NCBI RefSeq assembly: GCF_030687295.1 | Contig: NZ_CP117425.1 | Span: forward strand, 3,352,001-3,416,000 | DNA length: 64,000 bases | Reading direction: 5' to 3' | Origin: Pseudomonas beijingensis | GTDB taxonomy: Bacteria; Pseudomonadota; Gammaproteobacteria; Pseudomonadales; Pseudomonadaceae | In this document: positions 8,421-17,305 of the stretch, one piece after another | Numbering within the stretch: the stretch's first letter is position 1 | Layout of the letters: each line of letters begins with the position of its first letter | Translations under genes and position numbers: made by a program | The notes under the pieces: generated by a model | Seen by the model: only the letters and a program-made list of their open reading frames with translations | Database searches by the model: none | Told to the model about the DNA's origin: nothing

Positions 8421-10150
8421 ATGAACCTCTCAGGAAGAATGACCCGTGGCGCGCTTTTGCTGTCCCTCAGCTGCGCGGCGCTGGCAAACAGTGAATTGGA
8501 AGTACGCGTCCAGCCGTCCAACGACGAACTCAAGGCCAACGTAGAAGGTTACATCGGTGGCTTGGGCGATCGTGATGAGGAGGCCTTGCTGCGCTTCAGT
8601 CGCGGCGCCGAGGAGCAGGCGCGCAAGGCCGCCCAGGCGCTGGGCTACTACCAGCCGCAGATCGACAGTGAGGTCAAGGGCGGCAAGGACCCACGCCTGG
8701 TGCTCACCATCGACCCCGGCGAGCCGGTGCACCTGCGCAACGTCACCGTGCGCATCGATGGCCCGGCGGCGGCGCTCAAGGCCTTTCGCGTACCCAGCAA
8801 CGCCGCCCTGAAACCCGGCGCAGTGCTCAACCATGGTCGCTATGAAGACGCCAAGCGGGTGATCCAGAACCAGGCCTCGCGCTATGGTTTTTTCAGCGGG
8901 CGCTTCACCCAGCAGAAACTCCTGGTGGACCCCCAGGCGGGCATCGCCGACATCGAACTGGTCTACGACAGTGGCCCGCGCTATGCCTTGGGCCCGGTGA
9001 GCTTCGAGGGCGACACGCCGTTCGACGAAGACCTGCTGCGACGCATGGTGCCGTTCAAGGCGGGTGCGCCCTACGACTCCGAGCTGATTGCCGAACTCAA
9101 CCAGGCCTTGCAATCGAGCGGCTATTTTGAAGGTGTTCGGGTGGATGCGGCCCCCACCGCAGCCACCAACAATGTCATTCCGGTGGCGGTCAAGCTCGAT
9201 ACGCGCAAGCCGCGCACCATGGGCCTGGGCCTGGGTTTTTCCACCGACGTCGGCCCCCGGGCCAAAGCCAACTGGACGCGCCACTGGGTCAACCCCCCAG
9301 GGCCACAGCTATGGCTGGGAAGCGGAAGTGTCGGCGCCCCGGCAGAACGTCGGCCTGTGGTACGACGTGCCGCTGGACCCGCCGCTGACCGACAAGATGC
9401 GCTACGCCGGCGGCTATCAATATGAAGAACTGGCCGGCACCGACAGCCTCAGCAAACTGCTCACCGTGGGCCCGGAATGGCACAGCAAGTTGCCCAGTGG
9501 CTGGCAGCGGGTGGTGTCGCTCAAGTGGCAGCGCGAGGAGTATCGCCTCGGCGACGATGCGGGGCTGAGCACGCTGTTGATGCCGGGCGTGAGCTATTCC
9601 TACCTGCGCAGCGACAACCGCATCGACCCGCACAACGGCTACCGTTTGCAGTTCGACACCAAGGTCGCCAAGGAAGGGCTGGGCTCGGACAACAACCTGG
9701 TATACGGCACCGCCATGGTCAAGGGCCTGACCACGGTGTTCGACAAACATCGCCTGCTGGCTCGGGGCGCAGATCGGCGGCAGCGCCACCAATGGCTACA
9801 AATCCATCCCGCCGTCCCTGCGTTTTTTCGCCGGTGGCGACCAGAGTGTGCGGGGTTACGACTACCAGAGCCTGTCGCCGGAAAACGCCGAGGGCGACCG
9901 TATCGGCGGACGTTACATGGTCGCCGGCAGCCTTGAGTACCAATATTCCGTCGCGGAAAAATGGCGGGTGGCGACGTTCGTCGACCAGGGCAACTCCTTT
10001 AACAGCCTTGAGCTGCCGAGCTTGAAGACCGGCGTAGGTGTCGGCGTGCGCTGGGTGTCGCCGGTGGGGCCGATCCGCCTCGACCTGGCCCATGCGATGG
10101 ACGATGAAGGCGGCATTCGATTGCACTTTTCCATGGGGCCTGAGTTGTGA
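8421..10150 (+). pseudogene. tamA: Translocation and assembly module protein TamA, frame interrupted twice as read (probable sequence error)
   Basis: With two single-base insertions removed this is a normal 575-residue TamA: signal peptide (ALLLSLSCAALA), three POTRA-type repeats to about residue 290, and an Omp85 barrel ending IRLHFSMGPEL. The insertions are one extra C in C6 at 9293-9298 and one extra G in G4 at 9764-9767; translated parts on either side join cleanly (HWVNPQGHSYGWEAE; LLARAQIGGSAT; GGDQSVRGYDY). TamA sits in the outer membrane and works with TamB in inserting outer-membrane proteins and moving lipids. The stop overlaps the tamB GTG start, so the pair is one operon. Intact partner and clean joins point to sequence error. 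Confidence 0.85.
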
Positions 10151-13100
10151 CGCGTGGTGTGAAGAGGACGCTGTTAGCGCTCGCCGGGGTGCTGGTGGCA
10201 GTCGTGCTGGCCTTGAGCGTGGTGCTGGGCACGGCCTTTGGCAGCCGCTGGGCCCTTGGCCTGGTGCCGGGGCTGAACGTGGAGAATTTCCAGGGTCGGC
10301 TGGGCGGGCAGTGGAGCGCCGATCACCTGCTGTGGCTGCAAGGCGACAGTCGGGTGGAGGTGGATCGGCTGATATTCGCCTGGTCACCGCTGTGCCTGGC
10401 GCGCATGACCCTGTGCATCGAACAGCTCAAGGCCGATCAGGTCGCCTTGCAGTTGCCAGCCTCGGCCGATGAGCCGAGCAGCGGTCCGATCAGCTTGCCG
10501 GACCTGGATTTGCCGCTCGCCATCGAACTGGGCGATGTGCAGGTCGGCAGTCTGTCGTTCAACGGCAGCGAGCAGCTCAAGGGCCTGCAATTGGTTGCCC
10601 ACTGGACTGCCGAGGGTCTGCAGATCGACTCGGTGCAATTGCAGCGCGACGAACTGGGCCTGACGCTGTCCGGCTTGCTCAAGCCCGGCGGTGACTGGCC
10701 ATTGAATGCCGAAGGCCGGTTGACCTTGCCGGTGCCGGGGGCCACGCCCTGGGCCCTGGACCTGAAAGTTGACGGCAACCTGCTCAAGACCCTCAACCTC
10801 AAGGCCGACAGCAGCGGTTACCTGCAAGGCCAGTTGACCGGCGAGCTGCAACCGCTGGCGGACAACCTACCCGCCAAGGTGCGCATCACCGCCGACGGCT
10901 TCAAGGCCAGCGCCGATCTGCCGGACACCTTGTTGCTCAATCAGCTGGAACTGACCGGCGAAGGCGATCTGAAGAAGGGTTATCAATTGCTCGGCAAGGC
11001 GACATTGCCCGCCGAAAAAGGGCCAGTCGCGTTGCTGCTGCAAGGCACCGTGGACGCCGATGGCGCCCGGATCGCCGGCCTGGATCTGGATGCCGGCAAT
11101 CAGCAAAGCCTGAAACTCAGCGGGCAAGTGGACTGGCGCGAAGGCCTGAGTGCCGAGGCGAAAGTCGCCTGGCTGGATTTCCCCTGGCATCGCCTGTATC
11201 CGCTGATCGACGAGCCGCAGGTGAGGTTGCGCAGCTTCAATGGCGAAGTCTCGTACACCGATGGCAACTACCTGGGCAATTTCCAGGCTGCGCTGGACGG
11301 ACCCGCCGGGGCCTTTAGCCTGGACAGCCCGTTCAGCGGCGACCTGACGCAAATCCACCTGCCGCAGCTCAAGCTCGCCGCGGGGCAGGGTAAGGCCGAA
11401 GGGCATCTGAGCCTGCAATTTGCCGACGGCATCGCCTGGGACACGGCGCTGCAACTGTCGGCCATCAACCCGGCGTACTGGCTCGGTGAACTGCCCGGGA
11501 CCCTGGCCGGGCCGTTGCGCAGCAAAGGGGCAATGAAGAACGAGCGCCTCGACCTCGACGCAGAGCTGGATCTCAAGGGCCAGCTGCGTGGCCAACCGGC
11601 GCTGTTCCAGGCCAAGGCCAGCGGCGCCGGCGAGCAGTGGAACCTCAGCGCGCTGGACATCCGCCTGGGGGACAACCGCATCACCGGCAGCGGCAGCCTG
11701 CAACAGAAGCTCACCGGCCAGATCGACATCAAGCTCGCCCGCCTGGCCCAGCTCTGGCCGCAACTGCGCGGCCAAGTGGTCGGCCGGGTCGATGTCGCCG
11801 GCACACTCAAGGCGCCCCAAGGCAAGCTCGGCCTGCAAGGCACGCAACTGGCATTTCAGGACAATCGCCTGCAAAGCCTGAACCTGGATGCGACCCTCGA
11901 CAGTGCCCAGCGCGGCAAGCTCGACCTCAAGGCCAGCGGTATCCGCGCCGGTGAAACTTCGTTGGGCGTGCTGACCGTCAGCGGGCAGGGCGACATCAAA
12001 CGGCAAACACTCAACCTGGACTTGCAGGGGCCGCAGCTCGACACGACCCTGGCGTTCGACGGTGCCCTCGACCAGGGCAATTGGCGCGGGCGCCTGGCCA
12101 GCGGCGCGGTGCAGGCCGGCGGTCAAGCCTGGCGCCTGCAAGCCCCGGCGAAGCTGGAGCGCCTGGCCGATGGCACGCTCAACGTCGGCGCCCATTGCTG
12201 GCGGTCCTTTGAGGCCAGCCTGTGCGGTGAAGACCAACGGCTGATGCCGGAGCCGAAGCTGCGCTACCACCTCAAACAATTCCCCATCGAAAGCCTGGCC
12301 CAGTGGATGCCCAAGGATTTTGCCTGGCAGGGCCGGCTCAACGCGGACCTGCAACTGGACTTGCCGGCCAGCGGCCCGAATGGCCGGATCCAGGTGGACG
12401 CCAGCGGCGGTACTTTGCGGATTCGGGATAAGGAGAGCGATAAGCCGCAATGGCTGGACTTCCCTTATCAGACCCTGACGCTCAACAGTCGTCTGACCCC
12501 CAAGCGCATCGATACCGACCTGAATTTCGTCGGCGCCAAGCTCGGCGAACTGATGCTCCGGGCGCAGATCAACCCGCTGCCGGCGAGCAAGCCCTTGAGC
12601 GGTTCGTTCCGCCTGACCGGCCTGGACCTGTCCGTGGCCCGGCCGTTCGTGCCAATGGTGGAAACCCTCACCGGTCACCTGAACGGTAGCGGGACGTTGT
12701 CCGGTGGCTTGCTCGCGCCCCAGGTCAACGGCAACCTGGTGCTCAGCGACGGCGAAGTCTCCGGCCCGGAACTGCCAGTCAGCCTCGAGGCCTTGCAGGT
12801 GCGGGCGATGATCGCCGGTGAAACGGTACGGCTCGACGGCAACTGGAAAAGCGGCAAGAGTGGGCGGGGCAGCCTGACGGGAAACATCGGCTGGGGCGAG
12901 GCCCTGACCCTGAACCTGGCCCTCAAGGGCTCGCAGTTGCCGGTCACCGTCGAACCGTACGCGGTGCTCGATGTCGCCCCGGACCTGAACATCACGATGC
13001 AGGGCGAGCAGCTTTCCATTGCCGGCAAGGTCCTGGTGCCCAAAGGCGAGATCACCGTCCGCGAACTGCCGCCGTCCACCGTCAAGGTGTCGGATGATAC

Positions 13101-13833
13101 GGTGATCGTCGGCCACCAGACCGAGGAGGGCAAGGCGCCGATAGCCATGGCGATGGACATCGACGTGATCGTCGGCCAGGACAAGCTCGCGTTCTCGGGT
13201 TTCGGCCTGACGGCCAACGTGCAAGGCCAGGTGCACATCGGCGACAACATGGACACCCGCGGTGAACTGTGGCTCAACGACGGCCGCTATCGGGCCTACG
13301 GGCAACGGCTGACGGTGCGCCGGGCACGGCTGCTGTTCGCCGGCCCCATCGACCAGCCCTACCTGGACATCGAAGCGATTCGCCAGACCGACGACGTGAT
13401 CGCCGGCATCCGCTTGAGCGGCAGCGCCGAGCAACCGACCACGCAGATCTTCTCCGAGCCGGCCATGAGCCAGGAGCAGGCGTTGTCCTACCTGGTACTG
13501 GGCCGGCCGCTGAGCACCACGGGCGAGGACAACAACATGCTTGCCCAGGCGGCGCTGGGCCTGGGGCTGATGGGCAGTTCGGGCGTGACCAGCAGCCTGG
13601 CCAGTAACCTGGGTATCGATGATTTCCAACTCGACACCCAAGGCAGCGGCAACACCACCAGCGTGGTCGCCAGCGGCAACCTCTCGGAAAAACTCAGCCT
13701 GCGCTACGGCGTCGGCGTGTTCGAACCGGCCAACACCATCGCCCTGCGCTACAAGCTCAGCAAGAAGGTCTACCTCGAAGCCGCGAGTGGCGTCGCCAGT
13801 TCGCTGGATATCTTCTACAAGCGCGATTTCTAA
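10147..13833 (+). CDS. tamB: Translocation and assembly module inner-membrane protein TamB
   Basis: 1228 residues, starting at the GTG 10147 that overlaps the tamA stop (GTGA). An N-terminal membrane anchor (LLALAGVLVAVVLALSVVLG) is followed by a very long, beta-rich, repetitive AsmA/TamB-type body, then the conserved DUF490 C-terminal region: GELWLNDGRYRAYGQ, RRARLLFAGPIDQPYLDIEA, then IALRYKLSKKVYLEAASG near the end. TamB spans the periplasm as a hydrophobic groove and reaches TamA at the outer membrane; members of this family are proposed phospholipid conduits. Length and motifs are normal and the frame is intact. Confidence 0.93.
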   Translation: MTRGVKRTLLALAGVLVAVVLALSVVLGTAFGSRWALGLVPGLNVENFQGRLGGQWSADHLLWLQGDSRVEVDRLIFAWSPLCLARMTLCIEQLKADQVALQLPASADEPSSGPISLPDLDLPLAIELGDVQVGSLSFNGSEQLKGLQLVAHWTAEGLQIDSVQLQRDELGLTLSGLLKPGGDWPLNAEGRLTLPVPGATPWALDLKVDGNLLKTLNLKADSSGYLQGQLTGELQPLADNLPAKVRITADGFKASADLPDTLLLNQLELTGEGDLKKGYQLLGKATLPAEKGPVALLLQGTVDADGARIAGLDLDAGNQQSLKLSGQVDWREGLSAEAKVAWLDFPWHRLYPLIDEPQVRLRSFNGEVSYTDGNYLGNFQAALDGPAGAFSLDSPFSGDLTQIHLPQLKLAAGQGKAEGHLSLQFADGIAWDTALQLSAINPAYWLGELPGTLAGPLRSKGAMKNERLDLDAELDLKGQLRGQPALFQAKASGAGEQWNLSALDIRLGDNRITGSGSLQQKLTGQIDIKLARLAQLWPQLRGQVVGRVDVAGTLKAPQGKLGLQGTQLAFQDNRLQSLNLDATLDSAQRGKLDLKASGIRAGETSLGVLTVSGQGDIKRQTLNLDLQGPQLDTTLAFDGALDQGNWRGRLASGAVQAGGQAWRLQAPAKLERLADGTLNVGAHCWRSFEASLCGEDQRLMPEPKLRYHLKQFPIESLAQWMPKDFAWQGRLNADLQLDLPASGPNGRIQVDASGGTLRIRDKESDKPQWLDFPYQTLTLNSRLTPKRIDTDLNFVGAKLGELMLRAQINPLPASKPLSGSFRLTGLDLSVARPFVPMVETLTGHLNGSGTLSGGLLAPQVNGNLVLSDGEVSGPELPVSLEALQVRAMIAGETVRLDGNWKSGKSGRGSLTGNIGWGEALTLNLALKGSQLPVTVEPYAVLDVAPDLNITMQGEQLSIAGKVLVPKGEITVRELPPSTVKVSDDTVIVGHQTEEGKAPIAMAMDIDVIVGQDKLAFSGFGLTANVQGQVHIGDNMDTRGELWLNDGRYRAYGQRLTVRRARLLFAGPIDQPYLDIEAIRQTDDVIAGIRLSGSAEQPTTQIFSEPAMSQEQALSYLVLGRPLSTTGEDNNMLAQAALGLGLMGSSGVTSSLASNLGIDDFQLDTQGSGNTTSVVASGNLSEKLSLRYGVGVFEPANTIALRYKLSKKVYLEAASGVASSLDIFYKRDF

Positions 13834-13849
13834 ACCCTTCCCCAATCCC

Positions 13850-13876
13850 CCTGTGGGAGCGAGCTTTTCCCACAGG
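13850..13876. repeat. Collapsed REP element
   Basis: CTGTGGGAGCGAGCTTTTCCCACAG is the outer REP arms brought together without the central part of a REP pair, leaving one short hairpin after tamB. It looks like a deletion product of a full pair. Confidence 0.7.
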
Positions 13877-13922
13877 TTTGTCGGCATTTCGTCTGCTGGT
13901 TAGTAGCAAGCTAACTATTTGT

Positions 13923-13977
13923 TTGACATTTGCTGCCTAAGCAGTAATATTTCGACATACATTCACTGCCTAGGCAG
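13923..13977 (+). promoter_or_regulatory. Promoter and twin palindromic operator of the marR-efflux operon
   Basis: A -35 TTGACA (13923-13928) and -10 TAATAT (13945-13950) are 16 bases apart. The palindrome CTGCCTAAGCAG (13933-13944) fills the spacer, and a second, perfect palindrome CTGCCTAGGCAG lies at 13966-13977, 33 bases away centre to centre (about three helical turns), between the start point and the marR ATG. A MarR-type repressor bound to both would block polymerase. A weaker inverted repeat GTTAG/CTAAC lies upstream at 13899-13915. Confidence 0.75.
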
Positions 13978-13991
13978 CAAACGGTGCTCAG

Positions 13992-14465
13992 ATGAAGCAT
14001 TTCACCCCAGACGACTTTCACAATTGCCACCTCGGCATGCTGCTCGGCCGCGCCGCGCTGCTCAAGGACCGGATCATCGACACCCACATGGAGCCCGTCG
14101 GCATCACCGCCGCGCAGTTCAAGGTGTTGATCATCATGGCCCAGCACGGCATCGACACGCCGGTCGAGCTGTGTCGCTACCTGTCCCTGGACAGCGGCTC
14201 GATGACGCGGATGCTCGATCGCCTGGAGCAGAAAGGTTTCCTGGTCCGCCAACGCTCGGCAGAGGACCGGCGCCAGGTGCAATTGGTACTGACCGAAGCC
14301 GGCCAGGCCCTCGCCGATCGCCTGCCGTTCATTGGTGCCGACGCTATGAACCAGCTGGCCGGCGCCATCAGCCGCGAGGAGCTGCAAACCCTCGAAGACA
14401 TCCTCAAGAAAATACTGCTCGCCGCCGGTGATCCCATCACTGTGTTGCGATTGGGGGAGAAATGA
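13992..14465 (+). CDS. MarR family transcriptional regulator of the adjacent efflux operon
   Basis: 157 residues. A winged helix is visible: ITAAQFKVLIIMAQHGIDTPVELCRYLSLDSGSMTRMLDRLEQKGFL with the wing RQRSAEDRRQVQLVLTEAG. It corresponds in position to EmrR/MprA and OhrR-like repressors that respond to phenolic or drug-like ligands; the effector here is unknown. The gene is first in the operon, and its TGA overlaps the ATG of the outer-membrane factor gene (ATGA), so translation is coupled. It most likely binds the twin palindromes in its own promoter. The start at ATG 13992 follows the second operator by 14 bases; no strong ribosome site is seen. Confidence 0.88.
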   Translation: MKHFTPDDFHNCHLGMLLGRAALLKDRIIDTHMEPVGITAAQFKVLIIMAQHGIDTPVELCRYLSLDSGSMTRMLDRLEQKGFLVRQRSAEDRRQVQLVLTEAGQALADRLPFIGADAMNQLAGAISREELQTLEDILKKILLAAGDPITVLRLGEK

Positions 14466-15916
14466 AACGTCAAACCTTGCGTGCCCGCTTGAGCCTGGTG
14501 CTGTTGGCCATGAGCCTCGCCGGTTGTGCCAGCTACAGCGGCCTGAAGACCGAAGGCGTCAGCCTCGAGGCCAAGAGCCTCCAGGCTGGACAGTCCCTGA
14601 CCGGGGTCACGCTGTCGCCGGCCGCGTGGCCGAAAAACGACTGGTGGAAAAGCCTCGGTGACCCGCAACTCGACGGCCTGATCCGTGAAGCCCTGCGCGA
14701 CAGCCCGGACATGCAGGTCGCCAGCGCCCGGGTCCACCAGGCCAGTGCCGCGGCCTATGCCGCCAACGCGGCGCGCCTGCCGACCCTGGATGCCAGTGGC
14801 AGCGTCAGCCGTTCGCGCCTGGCCCGTGACCAGGATCCGCAAGGGCAGGGCGGGGCGTACAGCACCCTGCGTTCGCTGAGTGTGGACTTCAACTACAACT
14901 TCGACCTCTGGGGTGGCCAGCGTGCCGCCTGGGAAGCCGCCCTGGGCCAGGCCCGCGCCGCCGAGATCGATCGCCAGGCCGCGCAACTGACCCTGGCCGC
15001 CGACGTGGCCCGGGCCTACAGCGACCTGGGCCAGGCCCACATCATTCATGATCTGGCCGCCGAAGACCTCAAGCGCACCCGGCAGATGCTCGACCTGGGC
15101 AAGCGCCGCCTCAGCGCCGGGATCGACAGCGAGTACCAGTTCCAGCAGACCGAAAGCCTGGAAGCCAGCGCCGATGCGACTCTGATCGACGCCGAGAAAC
15201 GCCTGCAAAGCGCCAAGATCGCCCTGGCGGTATTACTGGGCAAGGGCCCGGATCGCGGCAATGAAATCGCCCGGCCCAATGTGCTGCAAGCCAGCGCGGT
15301 CGCCTTGCCGTCGAACCTGCCGGCCGAGTTGCTGGGTCGCCGTCCGGACTTGGTCGCGGCGCGCTGGCGGGTCGAGGCGGCCAGCAAGAACATCGAAGCC
15401 GGCAAGACCAATTTCTACCCCAACCTCAACCTGAGTGCGGCGGCGGGGGTGCAGTCATTGCTCGGCGATGCGATGTTCGGTTCGGCCAGCCGCTTCTTCA
15501 ACGTGGCGCCGACCGTGTCGCTGCCGATCTTCGATGGCGGCCGTTTGCGGGCGGACCTGGATGCCCGGGACGCCGATTACGACCTGGCGGTGGCGCAGTA
15601 CAACAAGAGCCTGGTCACGGCCCTTGGCGATGTCAGCGACACCATCAACCAGTTGCGCGACATCGCTCGTCAGATCGGTGCCCAGCAACATGCCACCGAC
15701 ATCGCACAGAACTCCTACGACACCGTGGTCCAGCGCTACGGCTCGGGCATCGGTAATTACCTGGACGTGTTGAGCATCGAGCAGCAACTGCTCCAGGCCC
15801 AGCGCCAACTGGCGAACCTGAATGCCGAACAGATCGATTTGTCGATCCAACTGATGCAGGCCCTGGGCGGTGGTTTCGAAGCCCAGAGCCTGGCGGCGGC
15901 CACGCCGACCCACTGA
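14462..15916 (+). CDS. Outer-membrane efflux lipoprotein, NodT/OprM family
   Basis: 484 residues. The N-terminus is a lipoprotein signal with lipobox LAGC (MSLAGCASY). The mature protein has the duplicated outer-membrane efflux protein repeats: WWKSLGDPQLDGLIREAL, the conserved FDLWGGQRAAWEAA, then DVARAYSDLGQAHIIHDLA, LGRRPDLVAARWRVEAAS and NLNLSAAAGVQSLLGDA. It forms the trimeric outer-membrane channel of a tripartite pump and should pair with the EmrA-like adaptor and EmrB-like pump encoded next. It starts within the marR stop codon and ends 15 bases before emrA, so it is co-transcribed. Confidence 0.9.
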   Translation: MKRQTLRARLSLVLLAMSLAGCASYSGLKTEGVSLEAKSLQAGQSLTGVTLSPAAWPKNDWWKSLGDPQLDGLIREALRDSPDMQVASARVHQASAAAYAANAARLPTLDASGSVSRSRLARDQDPQGQGGAYSTLRSLSVDFNYNFDLWGGQRAAWEAALGQARAAEIDRQAAQLTLAADVARAYSDLGQAHIIHDLAAEDLKRTRQMLDLGKRRLSAGIDSEYQFQQTESLEASADATLIDAEKRLQSAKIALAVLLGKGPDRGNEIARPNVLQASAVALPSNLPAELLGRRPDLVAARWRVEAASKNIEAGKTNFYPNLNLSAAAGVQSLLGDAMFGSASRFFNVAPTVSLPIFDGGRLRADLDARDADYDLAVAQYNKSLVTALGDVSDTINQLRDIARQIGAQQHATDIAQNSYDTVVQRYGSGIGNYLDVLSIEQQLLQAQRQLANLNAEQIDLSIQLMQALGGGFEAQSLAAATPTH

Positions 15917-15931
15917 TTCGAGGGACTTGTC

Positions 15932-17131
15932 ATGGCGACTGCCGAAACGACTCAATCCGAACAAACGCAAGACAGCGGCAACCCACGCAAGCGCAAGGTC
16001 ATGCTGTTGGCACTGGCGCTGATCGTCATTCTCGCGGGCCTGGGTGTATGGGGCTGGCATGAACTGTATGGCCGCTGGAGCGAAAGCACCGACGATGCCT
16101 ATGTGAACGGCAACGTGGTGGAGATCACCCCGCAGGTCACCGGGACCGTAGTGAGCATCGGTGCCGACGATGGTGATTTGGTGCGTGAAGGCCAGGTGCT
16201 GGTGCAGTTCGACCCGAACGACGCCGAAGTCGGGCTGCAAAGTGCCCAGGCCAATCTGGCCCGGACCGTGCGCCAGGTGCGTGGTTTGTACAGCAACGTC
16301 GACGGCATGCGGGCGCAGGTCAATGCCCAAGAGGCCGAGGTGCAAAAAGCCCAGGAAAACTACAGCCGACGCAAGAACCTGGCGGCCGGCGGGGCGATTT
16401 CCCAGGAAGAGCTGTCCCACGCCCGGGATGACCTGACCTCGGCGCAGAACGCCTTGGCCAATACCCGGCAACAGCTCAAGACCAGCAGCGCCTTGGTGGA
16501 CGATACCGTGGTGTCGTCCCATCCCGACGTGCAAGCCGCCGCCGCGCAATTGCGCCAGGCCTTCCTGACCAACGCCCGCAGCACCTTGATCGCGCCGGTC
16601 ACCGGTTATGTCGCCAAGCGCACCGTGCAATTGGGCCAACGGGTGCAGCCGGGCACGGCCTTGATGGCGGTGATCCCGCTGGATCAGCTGTGGATCGACG
16701 CCAACTTCAAGGAAACCCAACTGCGTGACATGCGCATTGGCCAGCCGGTGGACATCGAAGCCGACCTGTACGGCAGCGATGTGAAGTACAGCGGCACCAT
16801 CGACAGCCTGGGCGCCGGGACCGGCAGTGCGTTTGCCTTGCTGCCGGCGCAGAACGCCACGGGGAACTGGATCAAGATCGTCCAGCGGGTGCCGGTGCGC
16901 ATTCACATCAATGCCCAGGAGTTGGCCAAGCATCCGTTGCGGGTCGGCCTGTCGACCCAGGTCAGCGTCAACCTGCACGACCAGAGCGGCCCGGTGCTGG
17001 CCCAGCAGCCGCCGCAGAAAGCCTCGTTCAGCACCCAGGTCTATGACCGGCAGTTGGCCGATGCCGACGCGATGATCACGCGGCTGATCCACGACAACAG
17101 TGCCGCGGCGAGCAAGACCGCGCAGCGCTGA
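15932..17131 (+). CDS. emrA: EmrA/HlyD family membrane fusion protein
   Basis: 399 residues. One N-terminal membrane helix (VMLLALALIVILAGLGVWGW), then the biotinyl-lipoyl-like half VEITPQVTGTVVSIGADDGDLVREGQ, a coiled-coil hairpin (about residues 95-210) and the second lipoyl half with ARSTLIAPVTGYVAKRTVQ. The family signature LWIDANFKETQLRDMRIGQPV is present. It bridges the inner-membrane MFS pump and the outer-membrane factor. It is third in the marR operon, with a REP pair between it and emrB. The name follows the EmrAB-TolC type; the drugs handled are not known. Confidence 0.9.
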   Translation: MATAETTQSEQTQDSGNPRKRKVMLLALALIVILAGLGVWGWHELYGRWSESTDDAYVNGNVVEITPQVTGTVVSIGADDGDLVREGQVLVQFDPNDAEVGLQSAQANLARTVRQVRGLYSNVDGMRAQVNAQEAEVQKAQENYSRRKNLAAGGAISQEELSHARDDLTSAQNALANTRQQLKTSSALVDDTVVSSHPDVQAAAAQLRQAFLTNARSTLIAPVTGYVAKRTVQLGQRVQPGTALMAVIPLDQLWIDANFKETQLRDMRIGQPVDIEADLYGSDVKYSGTIDSLGAGTGSAFALLPAQNATGNWIKIVQRVPVRIHINAQELAKHPLRVGLSTQVSVNLHDQSGPVLAQQPPQKASFSTQVYDRQLADADAMITRLIHDNSAAASKTAQR

Positions 17132-17159
17132 TCGCAATTGCAGGCCAACCTCTGAAATC

Positions 17160-17253
17160 TGTGGGAGCAAGGCTTGCCCGCGATGGCGGTGTGATGGTCA
17201 ACAGCGATATTGACTGGTAGGACGCCATCGCGGGCAAGCCTTGCTCCCACAGG
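17160..17253. repeat. REP inverted pair inside the efflux operon
   Basis: The arms TGTGGGAGCAAGGCTTGCCC and GGGCAAGCCTTGCTCCCACAGG are nearly perfect complements around a 45-base middle. It lies in the 174-base spacer between emrA and emrB, so it would be transcribed within the operon. Confidence 0.9.
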
Positions 17254-17305
17254 GTTGTGTCTTGCCCTAAGGGATTTCGCCACCTCTGCTTCATAGGATT
17301 TCGCA

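Noticed and set aside
10867..13887. 1006-codon open frame on the minus strand
   Set aside because: Lies wholly antisense to tamB, has no family motifs and reads as low-complexity Gln/Gly/Ala; it is a by-product of GC-rich codon use.
15455..17170. 571-codon minus-strand open frame
   Set aside because: Antisense to the outer-membrane factor and emrA genes; codon-bias artefact.
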